A DNA stretch of 64,000 bases from Azospirillum brasilense (GTDB lineage: Bacteria > Pseudomonadota > Alphaproteobacteria > Azospirillales > Azospirillaceae), in the NCBI RefSeq assembly GCF_003349955.1, contig NZ_QLKQ01000024.1:17367-81366 (forward strand), in the 5' to 3' direction. Below, one piece after another: positions 55,583 to 64,000 of this stretch (within the stretch, counting starts at the first letter, position 1; each line of letters starts with the position of its first letter). A program made the position numbers and the translations under genes. Under the pieces are notes generated by a model, which saw only the letters and a list, made by a program, of their open reading frames with translations, was not told the DNA's origin and ran no database searches.

Positions 55583-57667
55583 TCAGGCGGCGCGGATCAT
55601 CGCCACGAACCGCTCCACCTCCTGGCGGAGCTGGTCGGCCTCGCGCGACAGGTCGCCGGCGGCGCCGAGCGCCTGATCGGCCATCGAGCCGGTGGAGCCC
55701 GCCGCCTGGGTGACCCCGCCGATGTTGGCGGACACGGTGGCGGTGCCCATCGACGCCTGCTGGACGTTGCGGCTGATCTCCTGGGTGGCGGCGCCCTGCT
55801 GCTCCGCCGCCGCGGCGATGGCGGTGATCGTCTCGTTGATGGCGATGATGCTCCGCCCCACCGTTCCGATGACGCTGACCACCGTGCCGCTGACCGTCTG
55901 CATGTCGGCGATCTGCCGGGAAATGTCCTCGGTGGCCTTGGCGGTCTGGTTGGCGAGATTCTTCACCTCGCTGGCGACCACGGCGAAGCCCTTGCCGGCT
56001 TCTCCGGCGCGGGCGGCTTCGATGGTGGCGTTGAGCGCCAGCAGGTTGGTCTGGCCGGCGATGCCCTGGATCAGGTTCACCACGTCGCCGATCTTCTGCG
56101 CGGCGGCGGACAGCCCTTCCAGAGTGGCGTTGGTGCGCTCCACCTCGGCCACCGCCTCCGTGGCCATCTGCGAGGACCGGCCGATCCGCTCGTTGATCTC
56201 GCGGATGGAACAGCTCAGCTCCTCGGTGGCGGCGGCCACCGTCTGGACGTTCTGGCTGGCCTCCTCGGCGGCGGTTGACACGGCGGCGGCCTGACGGTCG
56301 GTCTGGGCGGCGATGGCCGACAGGCTCTGCGCGGTGCCGCGCATCTCGCCCGCCTGTTCCGACACGTTGCGCACGACACCGCCCACCGACGCCTCGAACC
56401 GGCTGGCGACGTCGGCGAGGTCGCGTTTGCGGCGCTCCGCGGCGCGCTGCTCCTCGCGGTGGCGTTCCTCCTCCAGCTCCGCCATGCGGGCGGTGTTGTC
56501 CTGGAAGAGCTTCAGGGCCTTATTGATGGCGCCGATTTCGTCGGTGCGGCCGGTGTCGGTGATGACCACGCCGCGCTCCCCGGCGACCACGGCGTCCAGC
56601 GTCGCGATGGTGCGTCGCAACGGCAGGCCGACGATGCGGCGGCTGGCGAACAGAAGCGCCGACACCAGGGCGGTCAGCAGGACCAGCCCGCCGACGATGG
56701 TGACGTTGCGCAGTTCCCGGACCGGGGCGTTGACCTTGTCGAGCGGCAGGTTGACCTGCAGGGCCCAGGGGGTTTCCGTTCCCGCGACCTTCACCGGCAG
56801 GAACAGCTGCTTCACGGGCTGCCCGTCGGCGACCGCCGTCTGCTCGAAACTCCGCCCCGCGCGGATGGCCGGCTTGGCGGCGTCGAGCGCCGGGTCCGAT
56901 GTGCCGATCGGTTGCCCCATCCGCTCGCCGTCGGGATGGCCGGCCCAGACGCCGTCGTTGGAAATCAGGTGGATGGACCCGCTGTCGAACGGCTTCACCG
57001 TCTTCAGCATGGACCAGATGCCGTCGGTGGACAGATCGATGCCGGCCACCCCGATGACCCGGCCGTTCTCGACGATCGGGGCGGACATGGACACCATCAG
57101 CACCTTCCGGCCGGCGACCATGTAGCTGTAAGGCTCCACCACCATGGCGCGCCCGGTGCGCTTGGGGATCTGATAATAGGCGCCGTCGGAACCCGGATCG
57201 TCGTAACCGACAAGGGCCTCCAGCGCCACCACCCCCGACCCGCGGTTCCAATAGGGGAGGAACCGGCCGGAGGCGTCGGAGCCCGGCTTGTTGGCGAACT
57301 CCGCGTCACGGCCGTCCAGGGCGTTCGGCTCCATGCCCACCCACACGCCGAGGAAATCCGGGTTGGCCTCGGCGATGCTCTTGAGCCAGGTGGAGAGCTG
57401 CTCCCGGTCGGCCCGGCCCGTGGCCTTCAGGCCGATCAGGGAGGCCGCGATGAAGCGGCTGGCTTCCATCGCGGTGCCCAGCCGGGCCTGCACCATCTCG
57501 CCATAGCGGTGGCCAAGCTGCTCACCGCTCTGGAACGCCAGGGTTTCGATGTCCGACCCGCTCTTGGTTGTCAGGGCCGCGATCCCCGCCGCCAGGGAAA
57601 CGATCGTCACCATCACGATGACGATCACCTGTTTGGCAACCAATGATTTTGTTTTAATCATAACCAT
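55583..57667 (-). CDS. Methyl-accepting chemotaxis protein with periplasmic Cache domain
   Basis: This 694-residue receptor has an N-terminal membrane helix (about residues 8-32), a dCache-type periplasmic region with PDFLGVWVGMEPNALDG and VVEPYSYMVAGRKVLMVSMSAPI, a second helix near 320-342, a HAMP-like region and a signalling domain with the CheA/CheW tip [20 protein letters not shown]. That tip is nearly the same as in the fusion protein at 4629-7049. Ligand unknown; amino or carboxylic acids are common for dCache. The start among MVM, MIK or a longer frame is unsure. Confidence 0.9.
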   Translation of the reverse strand: MVMIKTKSLVAKQVIVIVMVTIVSLAAGIAALTTKSGSDIETLAFQSGEQLGHRYGEMVQARLGTAMEASRFIAASLIGLKATGRADREQLSTWLKSIAEANPDFLGVWVGMEPNALDGRDAEFANKPGSDASGRFLPYWNRGSGVVALEALVGYDDPGSDGAYYQIPKRTGRAMVVEPYSYMVAGRKVLMVSMSAPIVENGRVIGVAGIDLSTDGIWSMLKTVKPFDSGSIHLISNDGVWAGHPDGERMGQPIGTSDPALDAAKPAIRAGRSFEQTAVADGQPVKQLFLPVKVAGTETPWALQVNLPLDKVNAPVRELRNVTIVGGLVLLTALVSALLFASRRIVGLPLRRTIATLDAVVAGERGVVITDTGRTDEIGAINKALKLFQDNTARMAELEEERHREEQRAAERRKRDLADVASRFEASVGGVVRNVSEQAGEMRGTAQSLSAIAAQTDRQAAAVSTAAEEASQNVQTVAAATEELSCSIREINERIGRSSQMATEAVAEVERTNATLEGLSAAAQKIGDVVNLIQGIAGQTNLLALNATIEAARAGEAGKGFAVVASEVKNLANQTAKATEDISRQIADMQTVSGTVVSVIGTVGRSIIAINETITAIAAAAEQQGAATQEISRNVQQASMGTATVSANIGGVTQAAGSTGSMADQALGAAGDLSREADQLRQEVERFVAMIRAA

Positions 57668-57729
57668 CCCGTTGGAAGACTTTTCCGCTCTTTCGAAAGA
57701 AAGTGTTCCACGGAGATGGTTAAGCCTCA

Positions 57730-57756
57730 CTTATAATCTTTATTATGGTTCAGTAA
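57730..57756 (-). promoter_or_regulatory. Weak candidate promoter for the Cache-type receptor gene
   Basis: The gap between trmFO and the receptor gene is strikingly AT-rich for this genome. On the minus strand TTACTG (57751-57756) and TATAAG (57730-57735) lie 15 nt apart, a poor sigma-70 match. A CTTTCGAAAG palindrome sits at 57690-57699. Suggestive only. Confidence 0.25.
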
Positions 57757-57780
57757 CATTTTGACTGGAATCACCGCTCA

Positions 57781-59145
57781 TCAGGCGGTGACGCCGGGCG
57801 CGGTGGCGAGCCAGCCGCCCAGATCCTCCAGCGCGCGGCGGGTGTAGGCCAGCTTGCGGTCGCGCCCGCGGATGCGCTCGTCCACCGGCGGGAACAGGCC
57901 GAAATTGACGTTCATCGGCTGGTAGGTGTCGGCGTTGGCGCCGCCGGTGATGTGGCCGAGGATCGCCCCCAGCGCCGTGGTGACCGGCGGAGCGGACGGC
58001 GCGCCGCCCAGCCGCTCGGCGGCAGCGAAGCGACCGGCCAGCAGGCCGACGGCGGCGCTTTCCACATAGCCCTCGCAGCCGGTGACCTGCCCGGCGAAGC
58101 GGATGCGCGGCTGCGCCTTCAGCCGCAGCGCGCCGTCGAGCAGGCGCGGGCTGTTCAGGAAGGTGTTGCGGTGCAGGCCGCCCAGCCGCGCGAACTCCGC
58201 CTTTTCCAGGCCGGGGATCATGCGGAAGATGCGCGCCTGCTCGGCGTGGCGCAGCTTGGTCTGGAAGCCGACGAGGTTGTAGAGCGTGCCCAGCGCGTTG
58301 TCCTGGCGGAGCTGGACCACCGCGTAGGGGCGGCGTTCCGGCTTGTGCGGGTTGGTCAGGCCGACCGGCTTCATCGGGCCGTAGCGCAGCGTGTCCACCC
58401 CGCGCTCCGCCATCACCTCGATGGGCAGGCAGCCTTCGAAATAGGGCGTGCTCTTCTCCCACTCCTTGAAGTCGACCTTCTCGCCGGTCAGCAGCGCGTC
58501 GATGAAGGCGCGGTATTCGTCCTTCTCGAAGGCGCAGTTGATGTAGTCCTTGCCGGTGCCGCCGGGGCCGGGCTTGTCGTAGCGCGACTGGAACCACGCC
58601 TTGGACAGGTCCACGCTCTCCAGATAGACGATGGGAGCGATGGCGTCGAAGAAGGCCAGCGACTCCTCGCCGGTGAAGCCGCGGATCGCCTCGGCCAGCG
58701 GCGGGGAGGTCAGGGGGCCGGTGGCGATGACGACGCTGTCCCACTCCTCCGGTGGCAGGCCGGTGACCTCGCCGCGCTCCACGGTGATGAGCGGGTGGCC
58801 GGCGATCGCCTCGGTCACGGCGCCCGCGAAGCCGTCGCGGTCCATGGCCAGCGCGCCGCCCGCCGGCACCTTGTGCGCGTCGGCGCAGCGCAGGATCAGC
58901 GAACCGCAGCGCCGCATCTCCTCGTGCAGCAGCCCGACCGCGTTGTACTCCGCGTCGTCGGACCGGAAGGAGTTGGAGCAGACCAGCTCGGCGAGCTGGT
59001 CGGTGCTGTGCGCCTCGGTCGGGCGGACGGGCCGCATCTCGTGCAGCACGACGGGAACGCCGCGTTGGGCGAGCTGCCAGGCGGCTTCGGAGCCGGCGAG
59101 ACCGCCGCCGATGACGTGAACGGGGGAAAGGGACGTGTCGGCCAT
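57781..59145 (-). CDS. trmFO: Methylenetetrahydrofolate-tRNA-(uracil-5-)-methyltransferase TrmFO
   Basis: This 454-residue folate- and FAD-dependent enzyme makes ribothymidine at position 54 of tRNA. It shows [27 protein letters not shown] and [21 protein letters not shown], and the C-terminal NVNFGLFPP block. MADTSLSP is chosen as start. It lies upstream of the Cache-type receptor gene on the same strand, 113 nt apart. Confidence 0.95.
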   Translation of the reverse strand: MADTSLSPVHVIGGGLAGSEAAWQLAQRGVPVVLHEMRPVRPTEAHSTDQLAELVCSNSFRSDDAEYNAVGLLHEEMRRCGSLILRCADAHKVPAGGALAMDRDGFAGAVTEAIAGHPLITVERGEVTGLPPEEWDSVVIATGPLTSPPLAEAIRGFTGEESLAFFDAIAPIVYLESVDLSKAWFQSRYDKPGPGGTGKDYINCAFEKDEYRAFIDALLTGEKVDFKEWEKSTPYFEGCLPIEVMAERGVDTLRYGPMKPVGLTNPHKPERRPYAVVQLRQDNALGTLYNLVGFQTKLRHAEQARIFRMIPGLEKAEFARLGGLHRNTFLNSPRLLDGALRLKAQPRIRFAGQVTGCEGYVESAAVGLLAGRFAAAERLGGAPSAPPVTTALGAILGHITGGANADTYQPMNVNFGLFPPVDERIRGRDRKLAYTRRALEDLGGWLATAPGVTA

Positions 59146-59286
59146 ATCAGCAACTTTCACAAAGTTGCCGAACAAGTAGACCGTCACTGTCGCCACGGCA
59201 AGACCAACCGGACAACGGCGCGGAATCGCGGCCAGGATCGTCCGGCGGTTCCGGCGATCCTGGTCGCTCCGCCGAACAGCGGTGAC

Positions 59287-59763
59287 TTACTGGGCGGCGA
59301 GCTTCTGCTTCAGCCCGTCGAAGCCGGAGGTGAAGATGCCGGAGATCACCTTGCGCGATTCCTCGTCGCTGGCGCCGTTGGAGGTGTAGCGCGCCTTCCA
59401 CACGACGCGCGTGCCCTTGCCCGCCGGTTCGGCCGACAGGGAGGCGGCGTAGTCCTTGACCGGCAGAGGGCTGGTCAGGATCGAATAGCGGATGCGGTGG
59501 CTGCTGGCGGAGGAGGAGAGCAGCCGCTCCTCGATGGTGCCGCCGCCCTTGAGGGCCAGCACGCGCTCCTGCGCGCCGTCCTTCCGGCGCAGCGTGCAGG
59601 TCTCCACCGCCGGGTGCCAGGTGCCGAGGTTGCAGAAGGGGCCGATCTGCTGCCAGACCTTCTCGACCGAGTAGGGCAGGGTGGCCGACTCCGTGACCTC
59701 GACGGCCAGGGCCGGGCCGGCCAGGGTGGCCAGGGTGGCGGCGACCGCGAACAGGGTGCGCAT
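59287..59763 (-). CDS. Exported SRPBCC-family (polyketide cyclase-like) protein
   Basis: This 158-residue protein has an N-terminal Sec signal (MRTLFAVAATLATLAGPALA, cleaved near residue 20) followed by a START/SRPBCC ligand-binding domain: VTESATLPYSVEKVWQQIG, LRRKDGAQERVLALKGGGT and the C-terminal helix GFDGLKQKLAA. Such domains bind small hydrophobic molecules; the ligand is unknown. GAGGGAACCCC precedes the start. Confidence 0.8.
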   Translation of the reverse strand: MRTLFAVAATLATLAGPALAVEVTESATLPYSVEKVWQQIGPFCNLGTWHPAVETCTLRRKDGAQERVLALKGGGTIEERLLSSSASSHRIRYSILTSPLPVKDYAASLSAEPAGKGTRVVWKARYTSNGASDEESRKVISGIFTSGFDGLKQKLAAQ

Positions 59764-59888
59764 GGGGTTCCCTCCGTTGTTCGGCTGTTCCGGCGCGCGT
59801 CGTTGGGCGCGCCTCGAAATCCTAGCCGAGCCGGGAGGTCTTGAAACTTGTACGTTGGTAGGACGAACAGGAGAAAGACCGGAAAGAC

Positions 59889-59930
59889 AACGGCCGGTCC
59901 CGCCTGTGCGGAGCCGGCCGTTTCCTTTGG
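59889..59930 (-). terminator. Terminator-like hairpin downstream of the Thr-rich lipoprotein gene
   Basis: A 9-bp stem AACGGCCGG (59889-59897) pairs with CCGGCCGTT (59914-59922). On the minus strand it follows the small lipoprotein gene by about 20 nt, and a T-rich stretch (TTGTCTTTCC) comes after it. On the plus strand TTTCCTTT follows. Confidence 0.65.
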
Positions 59931-59948
59931 GAGCGAAAGGACGAGTCC

Positions 59949-60149
59949 TTATTCGCTCTTGGTCGTCGTCGTGCGCTCGGTGGTGGTCGAGCCGCCGGTC
60001 GGCGGGGTGGTCAGGCTGGAGTTGCCGTAGTTGGGCGAGGTGGTCGTGGTGGTGGTCGTGGTGCTGGTGGTCTCGTCGGTCCCGCAGGCGCTGACCAGCA
60101 GGGCCGCGCCGAAGGCCAGCGCCACACCGGACATCAGGGTCCTGGACAT
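59949..60149 (-). CDS. Thr-rich mini-lipoprotein
   Basis: This 66-residue product has a lipoprotein signal (SGVALAFGAALLVSAC, C22) and a mature part that is almost only Thr, Ser, Pro and Gly (TSTTTTTTTTSPNYGNSS, then TTERTTTTK). It has no globular domain; it could be a flexible surface or wall-anchored tail. GGAGACAG lies upstream of the ATG and a hairpin terminator follows, which supports a real gene despite the low complexity. Confidence 0.65.
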   Translation of the reverse strand: MSRTLMSGVALAFGAALLVSACGTDETTSTTTTTTTTSPNYGNSSLTTPPTGGSTTTERTTTTKSE

Positions 60150-60231
60150 GCTCTGTCTCCATCCTGTTTGGCGAGTGATGATGAGGAAACGGTCCCGCGG
60201 CGGCTTTGTTTCCAGGGCAAAAATCGGCCAT

Positions 60232-60260
60232 AAGAAAAAGGCCGGGGATGACCCCGGCCC
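60232..60260 (-). terminator. Rho-independent terminator of uvrA
   Basis: On the minus strand GGCCGGGG, loop TCAT, CCCCGGCC is followed by TTTTTCTTA. It starts 5 nt after the uvrA stop codon. Confidence 0.92.
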
Positions 60261-60264
60261 TTCT

Positions 60265-63117
60265 TCATGCCCTCTTCCGGCTTTTCGGCTTCGCCTTCAG
60301 GTAGGGGGCCAGATACTGGCCGGTGTAACTCCGCTTGACCTTCACCACGTCTTCCGGGGTGCCCTCCGCGACGATCTCGCCGCCGCCGGTGCCGCCTTCG
60401 GGGCCGAGGTCGATGATCCAGTCGGCGGTCTTGATGACCTCCAGATTGTGCTCGATCACCAGCACCGTGTTGCCCTGGTCGACCAGCGCGTGGAGCACCT
60501 CCATCAGCTTCTCGACGTCGGCGAAATGCAGTCCGGTGGTCGGCTCGTCGAGGATGTAGAGGGTGCGGCCGGTGGCGCGGCGGCTCAGCTCCTTGGACAG
60601 CTTCACCCGCTGCGCCTCGCCGCCCGACAGAGTCGTGGCGGGCTGGCCGATGTGGATGTAGCCGAGACCCACCCGCTCCAGGGTTTCCATCTTGTCGCGG
60701 ATGCCGGGCACGGCCTTGAAGAACTCCTTGCCCTCCTCGACCGTCATGTCGAGCACGTCGGCGATGGTCTTGTCGCGGTAGGTGACTTCCAGCGTCTCGC
60801 GGTTGTAGCGCTTGCCGTGGCAGACGTCGCAGGTGACGTAGACGTCGGGCAGGAAGTGCATCTCGATCTTGATGACGCCGTCGCCCTGGCAGGCCTCGCA
60901 GCGCCCGCCCTTCACGTTGAAGGAGAAGCGGCCGGGGCCGTAGCCGCGGGCCTTGGCCTCCGGCAGGCCGGCGAACCAGTCGCGGATCGGGGTGAAGGCG
61001 CCGGTGTAGGTCGCCGGGTTGGAGCGCGGGGTGCGGCCGATCGGCGACTGGTCGATGTCGATGACCTTGTCGAGATGCTTCAGCCCCAGCAGCTCGTCAT
61101 GCTCGGCCGGATGCTCGCGGGCGCCCATCAGCTTGCGCGCCACCGCCTTGTAGAGCGTCTCGATGATCAGGGTGGACTTGCCGCCGCCCGACACGCCGGT
61201 GACGCAGGTGAAGGTGCCCATCGGGATGCGCGCCGAGACGTTCTGGAGGTTGTTGGCGCGCGCGCCCTTCACCTCCAGGAACTGGCCCTTGTGGCCGGGG
61301 CGGCGCTGGTCCGGCACCGGCACGAAGCGGGTGCCGTTGAGGAATTGGGCGGTGACGCTGTCGGGGTTGGCCTGGACCTCCGCCGGGGTGCCCTGGGCGA
61401 TCACGGTGCCGCCGTGCTGGCCGGCGCCGGGGCCCATGTCCACCAGATAGTCGGCGGTGCGGATGGCGTCCTCGTCATGCTCGACCACGATCACGGTGTT
61501 GCCGAGGTCGCGCAGCCGCTTCAGCGTCGCCAGCAGCCGGTCGTTGTCGCGCTGGTGCAGGCCGATCGACGGCTCGTCCAGCACGTAGAGGACGCCGGTC
61601 AGGCCGGACCCGATCTGCGAGGCCAGCCGGATGCGCTGGCTCTCGCCGCCGGACAGCGATCCCGAGCCGCGGCTGAGCGTCAGGTATTCCAGCCCCACCG
61701 CGTTGAGGAAGCCCAGCCGCTCGTTGATCTCCTTGAGGATTCGGTAGGCGATCTCCTTGTCCTTCGGGCGCAGATGGTCGTTCAGCGTGCTGAACCACGT
61801 CGCCGCGTCGGCGATGGACATCTCCGCCGCCTGGGAGATGTGCTGGCCGTGCACCTTGACGGCCAGCGCCTCCGGCTTCAGGCGGGCGCCCTTGCAGGTC
61901 TCGCAGGGCTGGGAGGACTGGTACTTGGACAGCTCCTCCCGCATGTAGGCGCTTTCCGTCTCGCGGTAGCGGCGCTCCAGGTTGTTGACGATGCCCTCGA
62001 AGGCCTTGTTCGTCTGGTAGCTGCGCAGCCCGTCGTCGTAGGTCATCGTGATGGCGGAGCCGTCGGAGCCGTAGAGGATGGTCTGGCGGACCTTCTCCGG
62101 CAGCTTTTCCCACGGCGTGTCCATGGCGACGCCGAAATGCTGGGCGATGCTTTCCAGCGTCTGCACGTAATACTGGGAGGAGGAGCCGGCCCAGGGGGCG
62201 ATGGCGCCCTTCTTCAGCGACAGCCGCTCGTCCGGGACGACCAGCATGGGGTCGAAGTAGATCTTGCTGCCCAGCCCGTCGCAGGCCGGGCAGGCGCCGA
62301 ACGGGTTATTGAAGGAGAACAGCCGCGGCTCGATCTCCGGGATCGTGAAACCGGACACCGGGCAGGCGAATTTCTGCGAGAAGACGGTCTGTTCGTGCGA
62401 CTCGGCGTTCTCGACGAAGATGATCCCGTCGGCGAGGCCGAGCGCCGTCTCCAGCGAATCGGCGAGCCGGTTGCCCAGCCCCTCGCGCACGACGATGCGG
62501 TCCACCACCACGTCGATGTCGTGCTTCAGCTTCTTGTTGAGCGCCGGGACCTCGTCGATCTCGTGCATCGTGCCGTCGACGCGCACGCGCTGGAAGCCGC
62601 GCTTGCGGAGGTCCTGGATCTCCTTCTTGTACTCGCCCTTTCGCCCCCGGATGATCGGCGCCAGCAGCAGCAGGCGCGTGCCCTCCGGCATCGCCAGGAT
62701 GCGGTCGACCATCTGGCTGACCGTCTGGCTCTCGATGGGCAGGCCGGTGGCCGGGGAGTAGGGGATGCCGACCCGCGCCCACAGCAGGCGCATGTAGTCG
62801 TAGATCTCCGTCACCGTGCCGACGGTGGAGCGCGGATTCTTCGAGGTCGTCTTCTGCTCGATGGAGATGGCCGGCGACAGCCCCTCGATCGAATCGACGT
62901 CCGGCTTCTGCATCAGCTCCAGGAACTGGCGCGCGTAGGCCGACAGGCTCTCGACGTAGCGCCGCTGGCCTTCCGCGTAGATCGTGTCGAACGCCAGCGA
63001 TGACTTGCCCGATCCCGACAAGCCGGTGATGACGATCAGCTCGTCCCGAGGCAGATCGACATCGACGTTCTTGAGGTTGTGCTCCCGCGCGCCGCGGACA
63101 CTGATGTGCTTGTTCAT
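60265..63117 (-). CDS. uvrA: Excinuclease ABC subunit A
   Basis: This 950-residue ATPase finds bulky DNA lesions in nucleotide excision repair. It has two ABC modules: Walker [10 protein letters not shown] and GVSGGGKST, signatures [12 protein letters not shown] and [12 protein letters not shown], plus zinc sites (CPACDG, CETCKG, CEACQG, CDVCHG). Length is normal. Its ATG lies inside a GTTC-N7-GTTC LexA-type box, and a second such box lies 257 nt further upstream, so SOS control is expected. It is divergent from ssb, as in E. coli. Confidence 0.97.
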   Translation of the reverse strand: MNKHISVRGAREHNLKNVDVDLPRDELIVITGLSGSGKSSLAFDTIYAEGQRRYVESLSAYARQFLELMQKPDVDSIEGLSPAISIEQKTTSKNPRSTVGTVTEIYDYMRLLWARVGIPYSPATGLPIESQTVSQMVDRILAMPEGTRLLLLAPIIRGRKGEYKKEIQDLRKRGFQRVRVDGTMHEIDEVPALNKKLKHDIDVVVDRIVVREGLGNRLADSLETALGLADGIIFVENAESHEQTVFSQKFACPVSGFTIPEIEPRLFSFNNPFGACPACDGLGSKIYFDPMLVVPDERLSLKKGAIAPWAGSSSQYYVQTLESIAQHFGVAMDTPWEKLPEKVRQTILYGSDGSAITMTYDDGLRSYQTNKAFEGIVNNLERRYRETESAYMREELSKYQSSQPCETCKGARLKPEALAVKVHGQHISQAAEMSIADAATWFSTLNDHLRPKDKEIAYRILKEINERLGFLNAVGLEYLTLSRGSGSLSGGESQRIRLASQIGSGLTGVLYVLDEPSIGLHQRDNDRLLATLKRLRDLGNTVIVVEHDEDAIRTADYLVDMGPGAGQHGGTVIAQGTPAEVQANPDSVTAQFLNGTRFVPVPDQRRPGHKGQFLEVKGARANNLQNVSARIPMGTFTCVTGVSGGGKSTLIIETLYKAVARKLMGAREHPAEHDELLGLKHLDKVIDIDQSPIGRTPRSNPATYTGAFTPIRDWFAGLPEAKARGYGPGRFSFNVKGGRCEACQGDGVIKIEMHFLPDVYVTCDVCHGKRYNRETLEVTYRDKTIADVLDMTVEEGKEFFKAVPGIRDKMETLERVGLGYIHIGQPATTLSGGEAQRVKLSKELSRRATGRTLYILDEPTTGLHFADVEKLMEVLHALVDQGNTVLVIEHNLEVIKTADWIIDLGPEGGTGGGEIVAEGTPEDVVKVKRSYTGQYLAPYLKAKPKSRKRA

Positions 63118-63126
63118 GGAGTGTTC
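63112..63126. promoter_or_regulatory. LexA-type box covering the uvrA start codon
   Basis: The plus strand reads GTTC-ATGGAGT-GTTC, the alphaproteobacterial LexA direct repeat with its 7-nt spacer. The uvrA initiation codon (minus strand, 63115-63117) is inside the box. Confidence 0.7.
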
Positions 63127-63374
63127 TTAGCCGAAACCGGTGGGGAAGGGAAGGCGCCAAAAAAGCTCCGGAAGCCCGGACAGATATGTGCCGGGCGCAG
63201 GCGTCCTGCCACCGGCGCCCGGCCCTTTCCGGCCGCGTGCGACGCAGGGGCGGAATGCGAGAACGCTGGGTGGGGACGGGAAGACGCGGCAGAGACGATG
63301 GCGGCAGAGACGATGATGGAGAGCCACCAAGGAATCGGTTGGCGCCGCCAACTCTCTCTGCTATGTTTGTTCAT
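63114..63374 (-). CDS. Doubtful small ORF coupled to uvrA by ATGA
   Basis: This frame of 86 residues starts [19 protein letters not shown], has one hydrophobic stretch ([15 protein letters not shown]) and ends with a TGA that overlaps the uvrA ATG. Its start region is an 18-nt copy of the uvrA start region, including the LexA box. The rest is Ala/Pro/Arg-rich like many chance frames in this genome, and no Shine-Dalgarno fits well. It may be a leader peptide or nothing. Confidence 0.2.
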   Translation of the reverse strand: MNKHSRESWRRQPIPWWLSIIVSAAIVSAASSRPHPAFSHSAPASHAAGKGRAPVAGRLRPAHICPGFRSFFGAFPSPPVSAKNTP

Positions 63375-63620
63375 GGAGTGTTCTCTTCCGTGCGGGCCGG
63401 GCGGGTTGATCCGGATGGAAGGGGAAAGGCGCTCCGGCGGCGGCGGTTGACCCGTGCCTGTTCCCCGTGCTTTGTGAAGCGCAAGGCGGGGCGGGCATGG
63501 ACCGGACCACGGATCAAACCGGCCCTGCGAACAGACACCCCCGGTATCCGGACGCCCTTCCGCCGGGCGCCCGAACGGGTCGGATGGGATACCGGGAACC
63601 CGCGCTAGGAGACACGTGCG
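63118..63620. other. uvrA-ssb divergent intergenic region
   Basis: About 500 nt between divergent uvrA and ssb. It contains the distal LexA-type box at 63369-63383 and no clear -35/-10 pair that I can trust. A minus-strand frame (63114-63374) could encode 86 residues and is listed separately with low confidence. Confidence 0.6.
63369..63383. promoter_or_regulatory. LexA-type box in the uvrA-ssb promoter region
   Basis: GTTC-ATGGAGT-GTTC, identical in spacer to the box at 63112. It lies inside an 18-nt exact repeat (63367-63384 and 63110-63127) and is placed where a promoter for uvrA, ssb or both could be repressed. Confidence 0.75.
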
Positions 63621-64000
63621 ATGAATGTATGGACGTTTACGGGGCGCCTCGGCGCGGACGGCGAGCTTCGCTCCACGCAGAGCGGCGAAAAGGTTCTGGG
63701 TTTCCGCGTCGCCAACGACGTCGGGTTCGGCGACCGCAAGACCACCCAGTGGGTGGACTGCTCCATCTGGGGCCGCCGCGCGGAGGCTCTGGCGCCGCAC
63801 CTGACCAAGGGCAAGGCCGTGGTGATCTCCGGCGAGGTGACGCTCCGCGAGTTCGAGAAGCGCGACGGCACCCGCGGCGCCGGCCTGTCGGTGCGTGTCA
63901 ACGAGATCGACTTCACCGGCGGCCGTGAGGGCGAAGGCGGCGGTGGCGGCGGTTACGGCGGTGGCGGCGGCTACGAGTCGCGTGGCGGCGGTGGCGGTGG
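63621..64000 (+). CDS. ssb: Single-stranded DNA-binding protein (5' part)
   Basis: The first 126 residues of an OB-fold SSB are in the window, and the gene runs off the right edge. The N terminus MNVWTFTGRLGADGE, the core WVDCSIWGRRAEALAPHLTKG and VVISGEVTLREF match SSB; from about residue 100 a Gly-rich linker (GGREGEGGGGGGYGGGGG) begins. It binds single-stranded DNA during replication and repair. Divergent from uvrA, as in E. coli, with LexA-type boxes between. Confidence 0.93.
   Translation, partial: MNVWTFTGRLGADGELRSTQSGEKVLGFRVANDVGFGDRKTTQWVDCSIWGRRAEALAPHLTKGKAVVISGEVTLREFEKRDGTRGAGLSVRVNEIDFTGGREGEGGGGGGYGGGGGYESRGGGGG

Noticed and set aside
63186..63608. Plus-strand frame between uvrA and ssb
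   Set aside because: Arg/Gly-rich with no ribosome site and no domain; typical chance frame.

Overview
The window is very GC-rich, densely coded bacterial chromosome. The gene families (hopanoid hpnCDE, tatABC, a dgt-argS-SPOR-nagZ-scpAB run, uvrA divergent from ssb, GTTC-N7-GTTC LexA boxes, A-type Fe-S carrier) point to an alphaproteobacterium of the Rhodospirillales. Azospirillum is the best guess, inferred from gene content without a database search.

Region 1 (1-8770) is an amide/urea uptake and hydrolysis locus. It holds the 3' end of a UrtA-like binding protein, UrtB/C/D/E-like permeases and ATPases, an 806-residue protein that joins a chemoreceptor signalling module to a complete second UrtA-like binding domain, formamidase FmdA and the zinc-ribbon protein FmdB, closed by a clear terminator. 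Two long palindromic elements bracket urtBCDE. The fusion protein is the most unusual object in the window.

Region 2 (8820-24671) is a GntR-controlled catabolic cluster. A HutC-type regulator with a palindromic candidate operator precedes a Tat-exported binding protein, a LivHMGF-type ABC transporter and eight enzymes: MmgE/PrpD, ICL/PEP-mutase lyase, hydantoinase B and A, an isochorismatase-fold hydrolase lacking its catalytic cysteine, a fumarate-reductase-type flavoprotein, and LeuC- and LeuD-like hydratase subunits. Many of these genes overlap by ATGA. The substrate is unknown; a ring-opening, hydration and C-C cleavage route for a cyclic imide or lactam is one hypothesis.

Region 3 (24687-27520) holds a REC-GGDEF gene, then an AT-richer islet with a dead IS630-type transposase fragment and two uncharacterised lipoproteins, next to tRNA-Ser(UGA).

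Region 4 (27520-54600) is mostly housekeeping: xthA, an ErpA-type carrier, dgt, argS, a SPOR protein, nagZ, an M50 protease, scpAB, an orphan FbpC/PotA-like ATPase behind a Fur-like box, tatABC, a membrane diguanylate cyclase, serS-surE-pcm and an NlpD-like lipoprotein, an ATPase, an oxygenase-like gene, yajC-secD-secF, a Mth938-like gene, sodB and hpnEDC.

Region 5 (54600-64000) holds an NDUFAF6-like gene, a Cache-type chemoreceptor, trmFO, an SRPBCC protein, a Thr-rich mini-lipoprotein, and uvrA divergent from ssb (cut by the window end). Two identical LexA-type boxes lie between uvrA and ssb, one of them containing the uvrA start codon.
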